14,961 bases of DNA, taken from NCBI GenBank assembly GCA_964442745.1, contig CAYUAI010000096.1, forward strand, positions 1 to 14,961, in the 5' to 3' direction. This DNA comes from CAYUAI01 sp964442745. Its GTDB lineage: Bacteria > Pseudomonadota > Gammaproteobacteria > S012-40. The notes beneath the pieces were generated by a model, which ran no database searches, was not told the origin of the DNA, and saw only the letters and a list, made by a program, of their open reading frames with translations. Positions 1 through 6,993 of this stretch are shown here, piece by piece (position 1 is the first letter of the stretch; every line of letters begins with the position of its first letter). Both the position numbers and the translations under genes were made by a program.

Positions 1-2301
1 AGTGTGTCAGTGACGGGCTTAACCGGCAACGGTTTGGTGTTGCAGAACAACGGGGCTGATGATTTGACTATCAGCGGTGATGGAATGTCACCATTTTTCA
101 CGTTGTTAAATGATGGCCAAGCCTACCAAGTCACAATCAAAACCCAGCCCACGGAGCCGGATCAAAGCTGTAGCGTTGTGGAGGCCGCGGGCACGGTGAA
201 TGGCGCTGAGGTTAATGTCGATATTAATTGTGCAAGCTCAAATTATATTGCCATCACAGATATGATTCCAACGACGCCGAGTGTATTAAAAGTTGGTGAC
301 CAGGTGCAAGCCTCGTTTGAGTTTTTCACGAATGAAACCGATGGCGTGGATATCATCGTGATACTTTTTCCCACGGAAACGATTGGCAAAATCCGTAGCC
401 CAAACAACAATGGCACTGCAAAGCTCGGTTTTACAGTGACTAAGGAACTCAAGGGCAATGTAACGGCCGTGGATATTGAAATGTTTTCGGTTAAGACAGG
501 CCAATTATTAGCTAAAATGCGTAAAGCGGTTGACTACCAATTTGAGGGGGCAGACAATCAAATCGGCAATCAAGCTAATAGCATCACTAATATACAATTT
601 TCTCCTCCGTGGCCAGCGCTGCTTAGTGCTAATGAGCGAGTGAAAATCACCTTTGAGTACCAGACTGATCATGCCGCTGGCGTAAAAATCTGGGCAAGAC
701 CCTTTACTCAGGGTAAACTGACACCTAATTATGCGGCGTCTGAATCACCCGTGCTACCAACAGGAAAAGGCAAAGGTAGTCAGAATTTTACGATTACCTC
801 AGGATCGTCATTAATCGATCAAATTCAGTTTGAAATGTGGACGCCTAATCAAGAAATTCGCTTAATGGAACAATTTGAAACCGTAGGCTTTCAATATCAA
901 GCCGTCTTACCAAGACGGCCTGTCACACCGCCTGTGACACGGCCAATTACACCACCGATACTGATTGATCCTGTGACACGGCCAATTACACCACCGATAC
1001 TGATTGATCCTGTGACACGGCCAATTACACCACCGATACTGATTGATCCTGTGACACTGCCGATTACACCACCGATATTGATTGATCCTTTGTCAATGTC
1101 GCTCACTGTTTTCCCACAAAATGGCTTGACTAACATCACCCTGAATCCTGTTTCGGGGACTCACTTGTTGTTTGGTGAAAGTATCAATCTGACCTTTGAT
1201 TATGAAATTGCCGACCCGCAAGGGGCTTATGTGATTATTCGGCCCATGGCTAATTACCGGTTTATCGACAATGTGCGTGTTTGTGATATTACCGTGTATC
1301 CGGTGGGCACCGGCAGTGGTGTCTGTGATGTTTCGGTGTTAGGTGGTAATGATGGACAGGTACTTGATACCATCCAGTTACAACTGATTAATGCCGCTGG
1401 TGATACGGTTTTATTTGAGCAAAATAGACCGGTTAACTATTTGTTTCGCTCGAATAGCTCGGGCAGGTTAAAGCAGTCTCCATCAATTGTAAATAATCGG
1501 CTAATCGATCAACCATTATCGGAATACCTCACCGTGTACCCACCGATGAGTGCCACCAATGTGCCGCGACAAACCTATGTGGTGGCTAATTTTTCTCAAC
1601 CCATCGATACACTCAAGGCCACTAGTGAAACAATAACGATGCAAGGCCCTACTGGGTTAATTGGGGGGATACTGGAGGTTAAAGATGACAGTCTGCTGTT
1701 TATTCCTAGTGTGCCATTGGTACCGGCCACCCAATATCAGGTAACCATGGAAACAGTTTATGAGGCAACGAGCGAATTCGCGTTGACCGCCCCCTATCAG
1801 TGGTCGTTTGTGACCGCCACCCAACCGACATCGATCTACCAGTTCAGCAAGCTGAGTACAAATTTATTCACGTTGATCGATCATACGACGGATAACATGA
1901 TGCTATATCCTGACGAGCAAAGTATGCTGCTTAACTTTAATGTACAGCATGTACCGCCTTCGGTTACTGGCGCCGCTTTATCATTTTCCATGAAAACCCT
2001 AGACCCTTTTGGTGAAGGTGGCATCATTAGTGTTTATCACTTTACTGCCAAACAAGTCTCAGGATTGACGACAGCCTGGTCCGAACGCCGGTTGATCAAA
2101 TCATTCATGGCACCTAATACCAGCGAATCCATCAACTATTCTCTGGATATTACCGAATGGTTAAATCAAGCCAATACACACGGCCAACCAGGCATCGGAT
2201 TTTATTTGGATATTGTATTAGGCTCGGATCGTTACCAAATTCCTTTGGCTCAAACTCATGACAGGCATGATCAGCTACCGATGATTCGTTATATTATGTA
2301 G
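1..2301 (+). CDS. Partial multi-domain surface/exported protein (Ig-like and DNRLRE-like modules)
   Basis: The gene is cut by the window edge: the frame is open from base 1, so the start and any signal peptide lie upstream; the GTG at base 4 is not a credible start. Counting residues from that GTG, 1-76 is a small domain with the GLVLQNNGADD motif and two cysteines (56, 76), a module often found in tandem in large proteobacterial surface proteins. Residues about 80-182, 190-300 and 364-483 look like three diverged copies of one beta-rich domain (see findings). Residues 304-362 are a Pro/Thr/Ile linker of 13-residue repeats. About 505-605 resembles a bacterial Ig-like (Big_5/SbsA type) domain, and 610-764 resembles DNRLRE/CBM96-like carbohydrate-binding domains (W-S-E motif, DITEWL, terminal P-M-I-R-Y). 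A structural or adhesive cell-surface role is inferred. No catalytic motif is seen. It converges on the amidase gene with 80 bases between stops. Confidence 0.75.
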   Translation, partial: SVSVTGLTGNGLVLQNNGADDLTISGDGMSPFFTLLNDGQAYQVTIKTQPTEPDQSCSVVEAAGTVNGAEVNVDINCASSNYIAITDMIPTTPSVLKVGDQVQASFEFFTNETDGVDIIVILFPTETIGKIRSPNNNGTAKLGFTVTKELKGNVTAVDIEMFSVKTGQLLAKMRKAVDYQFEGADNQIGNQANSITNIQFSPPWPALLSANERVKITFEYQTDHAAGVKIWARPFTQGKLTPNYAASESPVLPTGKGKGSQNFTITSGSSLIDQIQFEMWTPNQEIRLMEQFETVGFQYQAVLPRRPVTPPVTRPITPPILIDPVTRPITPPILIDPVTRPITPPILIDPVTLPITPPILIDPLSMSLTVFPQNGLTNITLNPVSGTHLLFGESINLTFDYEIADPQGAYVIIRPMANYRFIDNVRVCDITVYPVGTGSGVCDVSVLGGNDGQVLDTIQLQLINAAGDTVLFEQNRPVNYLFRSNSSGRLKQSPSIVNNRLIDQPLSEYLTVYPPMSATNVPRQTYVVANFSQPIDTLKATSETITMQGPTGLIGGILEVKDDSLLFIPSVPLVPATQYQVTMETVYEATSEFALTAPYQWSFVTATQPTSIYQFSKLSTNLFTLIDHTTDNMMLYPDEQSMLLNFNVQHVPPSVTGAALSFSMKTLDPFGEGGIISVYHFTAKQVSGLTTAWSERRLIKSFMAPNTSESINYSLDITEWLNQANTHGQPGIGFYLDIVLGSDRYQIPLAQTHDRHDQLPMIRYIM
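901..919. repeat. Perfect 8-bp inverted repeat inside the coding region
   Basis: GCCGTCTT and AAGACGGC flank a 3-base loop (ACC) and could form a tight hairpin in DNA or mRNA. It lies 11 bases before the first 39-bp repeat unit, where the folded domain ends and the Pro-rich linker begins (encoded residues AVLPRR). No T-tract follows, so it is not a standard terminator. Confidence 0.6.
931..1086 (+). repeat. Four tandem 39-bp repeats encoding a Pro-rich linker
   Basis: Four head-to-tail units start at 931, 970, 1009 and 1048, each encoding PVTRPITPPILID (PVTLPITPPILID in the last). Units 1-3 are identical at the nucleotide level. Unit 4 differs by three substitutions. The unit length is a multiple of three, so gain or loss of units keeps the frame and only changes linker length between the second and third domain copies of the host protein. 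Identity at synonymous positions points to recent expansion. There are no spacers, so this is not a CRISPR. Confidence 0.95.
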
Positions 2302-2381
2302 TGTGGATTAAGCTCCGCGAATTCACTCCACTAAGATAAAGCCAAGATGTGAAACCGGGAAGTTATTGCATCGCCCATTCT

Positions 2382-3926
2382 CTACTCGGTGACTATTTTT
2401 GGTGGCTTCCTATGTAAAGTCGCCTGCTCATAAGCATAGGTATATTGAAAAAGTTTATGTTCTTCAAATGGCGCGGCTAAAAATTGTAGTCCGGCAGGCA
2501 AGCCAGCTTGCGTAAAACCCATCGGGACGGTTATCGCGGGTTGTCCGGTGTGCGGGGCAATCACTGGACTATTGTTTCCATGAGCTGATTTTAAGTCCCC
2601 GATTTTACGGGGAGAGTGACTCCAGCTAGGGTAAATAATTGCATCGAGCCTGTGCTTTTTCATGGTAGCCAGTACGGCGTTGAGAAATTCGTTACGGCGC
2701 GGATCTCCCTCGACATCAATACAGGGTGGGGATTGTTCTTCTGGTTTGATATTAATAGCGCTAGCCCATTTCATGGCACTGGTATTTCGTTTATCAAACA
2801 ATTTTTTGTCGATTATTTCCTGTAAATTTTTAACAGGGGCAGCGGTGCCTAATGAATGAAGGTAATTATCCAAGTCATAGCGAAAACGGCTGCAAAATCC
2901 GGTGGCATTTTTAAGTTGGTCAAAATTTTCGATGTGAACATCATCAATAATGGTGGCACCCAATTTAGACAAATCTTTGATTGCTTGATCGAAAATAATA
3001 ATAATTTCAGGATCACTGGATTCGTCATAAATTTGTCTGAGTATACCAAGTCTCGCCTTTTGTAATCCTGTTTTTTTTAAAAAGGCGGTGTAGTCATTTT
3101 TAAAATATTTTTTTGCTGGGGCTGTTGCTGGGTCAGCAGGGTCGTAACCACCGACAATATTAAATACTTTTGCAGCGTCTTCGACCGTTCGCGTTAATGG
3201 TCCGGCAATATCACGATTGAGCAATAAAGGTACAACACCATCACGGCTTGTCATGCCAATGGTTGAGCGAATACCAACCAATGAAAGATGAGAGGCCGGT
3301 CCTCGAATGGAGTTGCCTGTATCCGATCCCATACCGATGATTCCAAAATTGGCCGCAATCGCTGTGGCTGTGCCACCACTGGAACCTGCAGGCACTCTTG
3401 TTATGTCATAAGCATTTGTTGTTTCACCGTGTGTGGAGCTAATTGTTTCATAAGGGCTAAATGCCCACTCGCCCATATTCGATTTTGCGACGATGATTGC
3501 ACCGGCTTGCCTGAGTTTTTTAACCATGAATGCATCATCCGGTGGCAGGGAATCTTTTAGTGCAATAGCCCCCGCTTCGGTAGGCATATCTGCCGTATCA
3601 AAATTATCTTTTAAAATGACAGGGGCGCAATGTAAAGTGGCGTGCTTGCCGGTTGCTTTAAATTCTTGGTCCAGTTGTTTGGCTCGATTGATGGCATTGG
3701 GATTAATTAGAATAATGGCGTTCAAGCCGGCGGCTTTGTCATATTTTTCTATTTTCTTAAGATAACGACGAGTGATTGATTCACATAACGTCCCTTTTTT
3801 TATCGCCGTGTGTAGTGTTGATAGCGTTGCTTCGTGAATACTGAAATTAGCATCTAATCTTGGTTTTAAAGAAGTACATGCCGTGAAAAATCCTATTGAA
3901 ACAGCAATGATGATGAGTTTTTCCAT
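2382..3926 (-). CDS. Amidase-signature family lipoprotein
   Basis: A 514-residue protein of the amidase signature (AS) family, Ser hydrolases that cleave amide bonds of small amides, peptide amides or acyl amides. The Ser-cisSer-Lys triad is complete: Lys106 in VILKDNFD, Ser182 in AGSSGG and nucleophile Ser206 in GNSIRGPAS. The 24-residue spacing between the two Ser equals that in FAAH. The N-terminus is MEKL followed by a hydrophobic stretch and FTAC (Cys17), a plausible though imperfect lipobox, so the enzyme is probably a membrane-anchored lipoprotein in the periplasm. The ATG overlaps the stop of the upstream thioredoxin-like gene by one base (TAATG), implying coupled translation. Length is normal for the family. 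The substrate cannot be told from sequence; secreted AS enzymes include peptide amidases. GatA is unlikely, since no gatB or gatC is nearby and an export signal is present. Confidence 0.88.
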   Translation of the reverse strand: MEKLIIIAVSIGFFTACTSLKPRLDANFSIHEATLSTLHTAIKKGTLCESITRRYLKKIEKYDKAAGLNAIILINPNAINRAKQLDQEFKATGKHATLHCAPVILKDNFDTADMPTEAGAIALKDSLPPDDAFMVKKLRQAGAIIVAKSNMGEWAFSPYETISSTHGETTNAYDITRVPAGSSGGTATAIAANFGIIGMGSDTGNSIRGPASHLSLVGIRSTIGMTSRDGVVPLLLNRDIAGPLTRTVEDAAKVFNIVGGYDPADPATAPAKKYFKNDYTAFLKKTGLQKARLGILRQIYDESSDPEIIIIFDQAIKDLSKLGATIIDDVHIENFDQLKNATGFCSRFRYDLDNYLHSLGTAAPVKNLQEIIDKKLFDKRNTSAMKWASAINIKPEEQSPPCIDVEGDPRRNEFLNAVLATMKKHRLDAIIYPSWSHSPRKIGDLKSAHGNNSPVIAPHTGQPAITVPMGFTQAGLPAGLQFLAAPFEEHKLFQYTYAYEQATLHRKPPKIVTE

Positions 3927-4459
3927 TATTTAAGGCTTTTTAAAAATTTAATATATTCGGCACTATTCCAATCTCTTCCCCCAAGTGCAAGATAACGTAA
4001 TTTACCTTCAGGAGAAACAAAAAAAGTTGCTGGCAAGCCTCGTGGTTGCCAGGCTTCCGTCACTAGGCCATCGGTATCTAATAGCGAATTTAAATCTGGT
4101 GCAATGATTCCGAGAAAACTAAATACGGTATCTTCCGATTCGGCGGTATTAACCAACACTATTTCAGGTTCATTATGCTTAGATTTTTCACTCATTGTTT
4201 GAATTGTTGGCATTTCTCGGCGACAGGGGCCACACCAGGTTGCCCAAAAATGAACAAAGACCCAATGACCTCTGGATTTTGTTAAGTCAAAAGGTTGTTC
4301 TTCCATATCGTTCAGAATCAAAGGCGGCGCTGTTTTTTCATCCAGCTTTATCATCCCTTTGGGTAATGAGTTCTCAGCGCCTACTTGATGAGTGCCCAGC
4401 AATAACATCAATAAAAAAATAGAATAAATTATTTGATCAGTTCGATATCTTCTATACAT
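3926..4459 (-). CDS. TlpA/ResA-like periplasmic thioredoxin-fold protein
   Basis: A 177-residue thioredoxin-fold protein. The N-terminus has a basic patch (RRYR), a hydrophobic stretch (residues 10-22) and a likely signal peptidase site after VGA28, so it acts in the periplasm. The redox centre is WCGPC (Cys76, Cys79) after FVHFWAT, and the cis-proline is in RGLPATFF (Pro143). The closing GGRDW motif resembles TlpA. Such proteins reduce or exchange disulfides in exported proteins, for example in cytochrome c maturation, but no such genes are nearby. The start overlaps the upstream gene by 31 bases. A downstream Met18 would destroy the signal peptide, so the long start is preferred. It sits between a two-cysteine secreted protein and a lipoprotein amidase, which makes these candidate substrates (inference). 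Confidence 0.88.
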   Translation of the reverse strand: MYRRYRTDQIIYSIFLLMLLLGTHQVGAENSLPKGMIKLDEKTAPPLILNDMEEQPFDLTKSRGHWVFVHFWATWCGPCRREMPTIQTMSEKSKHNEPEIVLVNTAESEDTVFSFLGIIAPDLNSLLDTDGLVTEAWQPRGLPATFFVSPEGKLRYLALGGRDWNSAEYIKFLKSLK

Positions 4460-4989
4460 TTTTCACCATGAATGGTAACAGTTTTTAGTCGACCGGATTT
4501 GTCCGGTTTGGTATGAAAGTTCGCGATCACTGTAAACGGTTTTGATTGTTTTGAAATGACAATACTACCACCAATACTCTCGTCGGGTCTCAAATCACGA
4601 GACTCTGGCATCAGTGTCCAACCAAATGTTGAACGATGCGCTTGATTCAAACCAATGGCATTCCAACGTTTTTTCCAATAATTTCTTTTTATACGTTTAA
4701 TGGGTTTTCCATTGCTTAAAAATTGCCAGTTATCCAGTTCCAGCCACAATGTTGTCTGCGCTTTGTTTTTTACAATGACAGTGATATAGCAGGTATTTAA
4801 TATTTCATCAATCGCTTTTTTTTCAAATTCTCTTCCCTGATAGAAAGCTGAGATATTTTCAGGCGTGCGTTGCACAATGCGAAATATAATCTGTTCATCT
4901 TCATATTTTGGATGATATATTTCAGCGGCGATGAGGCTGGCGCTCATAAATAAAGCAAACATTGAAAACGAAAGTAGCATAATTTTCAT
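4429..4989 (-). CDS. Unrecognised secreted protein with two cysteines
   Basis: A 186-residue protein I do not recognise. It begins with a clear signal peptide (MKIMLLSFSMFALFMSASL) with likely cleavage after IAA22, so it is periplasmic or exported. The mature part has alternating beta-type segments (YITVIVKN, TLWLELDNWQF, SIGGSIVIS, PFTVIANFHT) and a basic aromatic patch around 97-110. Only two cysteines remain in the mature chain, Cys67 and Cys178, which could form one disulfide. It is the first gene of a three-gene operon; its 3' end overlaps the thioredoxin-like gene by 31 bases. No strong Shine-Dalgarno precedes the ATG. No enzymatic motif is visible. An all-beta accessory or partner protein is the most one can infer. 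Confidence 0.75.
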   Translation of the reverse strand: MKIMLLSFSMFALFMSASLIAAEIYHPKYEDEQIIFRIVQRTPENISAFYQGREFEKKAIDEILNTCYITVIVKNKAQTTLWLELDNWQFLSNGKPIKRIKRNYWKKRWNAIGLNQAHRSTFGWTLMPESRDLRPDESIGGSIVISKQSKPFTVIANFHTKPDKSGRLKTVTIHGEKCIEDIELIK

Positions 4990-5183
4990 GGCGGTATATT
5001 CTGCTCAGATTGTCCGTCTATACCTAAATCCCAAACGCTTTGGGTATATTTCCTTGTTTTTTCCATTTATCAGGAAAATGAATGATAACACGAGAGTAAC
5101 CGCTTGATACAAGTTGGAGGCGCTTTAGGCGAATAGAAACCAAATCTACGCGTAACTTATACAACGTATTTAATTTACATTCC
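4990..5183. other. Intergenic gap between two minus-strand operons
   Basis: A 194-base stretch without a convincing reading frame. It should hold the promoter of the downstream amidase operon and the 3' end of the HupE operon. An inverted repeat, CCCAAA-CGC-TTTGGG, lies at 5030-5044, about 40 bases upstream of the operon's first ATG, and a weak one, TTTTCC-8-GGAAAA, at 5059-5078. Neither is followed by a T-run on the minus strand, so I do not call a terminator. Confidence 0.5.
5030..5044. promoter_or_regulatory. Inverted repeat, possible operator of the amidase operon
   Basis: CCCAAA and TTTGGG separated by CGC. The position, 41-55 bases upstream of the first gene's ATG on the minus strand, fits a repressor site or a small hairpin in the 5' leader. 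No known regulator consensus is recognised, and 6-bp arms can occur by chance. Confidence 0.25.
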
Positions 5184-5528
5184 TTAGTTTCCGGTATAGT
5201 TGGCTGCTAGGTAATCACCGTTAATACTTAGGAACACATACAAGGTACGCTTTTCCGGTTCGACAATACGATCATTAGTGAAAATAACCATCCATTCCGG
5301 GTGCCCACTGAATATTTTCTTTTCTATTTTCGAAGCTTTGATAGAGGCCCAGCTTTTATCCAGTTTGCCTTTCCCTATCAGCCGGGTTAAATTTTCTATT
5401 GCCGTGATCTCAGCTTGGTTTTTGTCGATAGGTTCATGACTGTGCGAGTGATCGTGATCGCCTCCGGCGATAACGGTGACTGAGAAAAGACTGAGTAAGA
5501 AACCAAATATTAATGTTTTTAATTGCAT
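5184..5528 (-). CDS. Small secreted His-rich protein (DUF6488-like)
   Basis: A protein of 114 residues with the start chosen here. A second in-frame ATG at 5537 would add three residues, but it sits immediately against the AGGAG Shine-Dalgarno (5538-5542), whereas the ATG at 5528 has 9-base spacing. A signal peptide ends near VIA, followed by a metal-binding-type cluster, GGDHDHSHSHEP. The rest (GKGKLDKSWASI, PEWMVIFTND, LYVFLSINGDYLAANYTGN) matches my memory of the small proteobacterial family DUF6488, which has this N-terminal His cluster and the closing YLAANFTG-like motif. The family name is from memory and unchecked. It follows the HupE-like gene with a 18-base gap, so the two are probably co-transcribed. 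A periplasmic metal-binding or metal-delivery role is inferred. Confidence 0.8.
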   Translation of the reverse strand: MQLKTLIFGFLLSLFSVTVIAGGDHDHSHSHEPIDKNQAEITAIENLTRLIGKGKLDKSWASIKASKIEKKIFSGHPEWMVIFTNDRIVEPEKRTLYVFLSINGDYLAANYTGN

Positions 5529-5537
5529 GTTAATCAT

Positions 5538-5542
5538 CTCCT
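5538..5542 (-). promoter_or_regulatory. Shine-Dalgarno deciding the start of the His-rich gene
   Basis: On the minus strand this reads AGGAG. It lies between the HupE-like stop (5547-5549) and the His-rich gene. It touches the ATG at 5537 but is 9 bases from the ATG at 5528, which favours the latter. Confidence 0.65.
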
Positions 5543-5546
5543 AAAG

Positions 5547-6719
5547 TTAATCAATGGTATCGTGGGTTGTAGAAATCGATTTTTTTACGGCTTCCGTTTG
5601 ATCTAATGTCTTCTTTAAATTCAGATGTTGATATTCGCCTTTGGTTTTCAATGTAATGGTGACGGGAGAGGTTGTATTGTTTTTCCAGTACCAACCATGC
5701 GTGCCATCAAAGGAGGTGATTAAAGAACCGCTTGATTGGCTGTCAGTACTCTTTTTGAAGCTCTCGAAATAACCTGTTGTATCGCCTGCGGGTTCGCCGT
5801 GAAAATCAAAAAACAGGGCTTCGCCGTTAGTTTTCCATGTGTATTCAAGTATTGCCCCTTTTGTAATGAAAAATTTGTATTCCTTGTCCTTCCTTGCTGG
5901 AATGGTTATATTGATTGAATCTTTCCATTGAGATTGCAGAAATTCGTCGGGATTTGTTGTTGTCGCAACAGCGTTATTGTTTCTTACATTCTCAAAAGAT
6001 TCGGTACTCACCGAAAATTCTTCGGGATGACTAGTATGTTCATAGCCGTGCATTTGCATAAGAAAAAGCAATCCTCCGGCCAGAATTAGCGCATAGTTTG
6101 CAATCAGACTGAAAGTCTGGAAGGCATGGCTTTTTCGCCAGGTGGTAATGATGAGTAGCATGAGGACCAGTGCGCTGATCTGCCCCAGTTCGATGCCGAC
6201 ATTAAATGAAATAATGTTGAGCAATAGGCTGTCTTCACTCAATGGCAGTTCCTGTAATCGAGTGGACAAGCCGAAGCCGTGTATCAGGCCCAGGCCGGTA
6301 ATCATTACCATCATATTAGGCGGATTAACATTGAGGTATTTACGAAAACCGTCAATGTTGGCAAAGGCAATATAACAGACGCTTAGAGCAATGATTGCGT
6401 CAATCAGAAAATAATTGAGCTGGATCGCATTGAATGTGGCAAAAATTAGCGTCACGCTATGACCCAAGGTGAACAGGGTAATATATTTAATAATATCCTT
6501 GATACTGGTTAGGAAAAAAATAATACCAAATACAAACAACAAGTGATCATAACCTGACAGCATATGGGTAATACCTAACCACATATAGCGTAGATTACCG
6601 CCTTCGATAATCGCCAGTTTGTCGGCCTCTGACATGCCATGGGCATAACTAAACTGAGGCAGAATGACAAGCAAGAGTAGGCTTGTCATCATTAGGGCGA
6701 GTCTTGATTTTAATATCAT
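5547..6719 (-). CDS. HupE/UreJ-like membrane protein with fused C-terminal soluble domain
   Basis: A 390-residue protein. A signal peptide ends after SYA26, giving mature HGMSEADK, as is usual for HupE/UreJ_2 proteins. About six membrane segments follow (roughly 46-70, 76-98, 104-121, 135-150, 164-192, 205-221) with the family's polar motifs: HMLSGYDH (52-59), LGHSVTL (His87), GLGLIHGFG (His147) and FNVGIELGQ (Glu177). The family is linked to nickel or cobalt permeation; direction and metal cannot be read here. After a flexible linker (222-260), residues about 262-365 form a soluble beta-rich domain with FFDFHGEP and DGTHGWYW. To my knowledge this domain also occurs in separate small membrane-anchored proteins encoded beside HupE genes, so the fusion joins functional partners. 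AGGAG lies 11 bases before the ATG. The start overlaps the upstream small gene by 4 bases (ATGA). Confidence 0.88.
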   Translation of the reverse strand: MILKSRLALMMTSLLLLVILPQFSYAHGMSEADKLAIIEGGNLRYMWLGITHMLSGYDHLLFVFGIIFFLTSIKDIIKYITLFTLGHSVTLIFATFNAIQLNYFLIDAIIALSVCYIAFANIDGFRKYLNVNPPNMMVMITGLGLIHGFGLSTRLQELPLSEDSLLLNIISFNVGIELGQISALVLMLLIITTWRKSHAFQTFSLIANYALILAGGLLFLMQMHGYEHTSHPEEFSVSTESFENVRNNNAVATTTNPDEFLQSQWKDSINITIPARKDKEYKFFITKGAILEYTWKTNGEALFFDFHGEPAGDTTGYFESFKKSTDSQSSGSLITSFDGTHGWYWKNNTTSPVTITLKTKGEYQHLNLKKTLDQTEAVKKSISTTHDTID

Positions 6720-6898
6720 CTATATTTCTGCTCCTGAATCGACAAAGCCGAGGCTAGGTCATCTATTGATGGATACATTAAAAATAAAAAGGGTGACAAG
6801 TGCAAACCGCCAAACGAGTACACTACAATAGTGAAGCTTAAAGTTACGATGAGGGCCTGATTAAGGTTGAATTTTTTCACCATCGCCTCTGCGGTCAA
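6716..6898 (-). CDS. Small single-helix membrane protein, first gene of HupE operon
   Basis: A reading frame of 60 residues from a TTG at 6898, or 55 from the ATG at 6883. The ATG gives a cleaner start (MVKKFNLNQ), with AGAGG just upstream. The chain has a short basic N-terminus, one membrane segment (about residues 14-42: ALIVTLSFTIVVYSF, then a Gly/Leu/Pro-rich part) and a polar tail ending in SIQEQKYR. I do not recognise the family. Support for it being a real gene is the 4-base ATGA overlap with the HupE-like start and the coherent membrane-protein composition. Separate membrane-anchor proteins are known beside some HupE genes, but this one lacks their soluble domain, which here is fused to the HupE-like protein. 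It could instead be a remnant. Confidence 0.5.
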   Translation of the reverse strand: MTAEAMVKKFNLNQALIVTLSFTIVVYSFGGLHLSPFLFLMYPSIDDLASALSIQEQKYR

Positions 6899-6993
6899 GT
6901 TATCACGTTAATTTCTATCACGAGACCATGGCCGTCATCGTTGGCTCCGAAAGAAGCCATATGGATCTCAATATGATGTTTATGCTCATCCAT
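6895..6993 (-). pseudogene. Short His-containing frame, possible gene remnant
   Basis: A 32-codon minus-strand frame starting MDEHKHHIEIHMASFG and ending at a TGA that overlaps the TTG of the next small gene. In the same frame the reading continues upstream to a stop at 7180-7182, broken only by TGA (7015-7017) and TAG (7027-7029), giving a roughly 95-codon stretch with two internal stops. The segment VGMDEHKHHIEI resembles the N-terminal G-[ML]-D-x-H-K-x-x-I motif of IS110-type transposases, so a decayed transposase fragment is one reading. A tiny His-rich peptide in a metal operon is another. Both are weak. Confidence 0.25.

Noticed and set aside
931..1086. CRISPR-like array
   Set aside because: Units are directly adjacent without spacers and are read in frame as a Pro-rich linker.
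897..1139. Minus-strand 80-codon frame with Gly/Ile/Ser repeats
   Set aside because: It is the antisense image of the tandem repeats; it has no start signal and no independent support.
2301..2335. Bidirectional terminator between convergent genes
   Set aside because: The TGGA/TCCA arms pair poorly and no T-tract follows on either strand.
2597..2612. CCCCG-6-CGGGG hairpin
   Set aside because: It lies inside the amidase coding region with no T-tract on either strand; probably coincidental.
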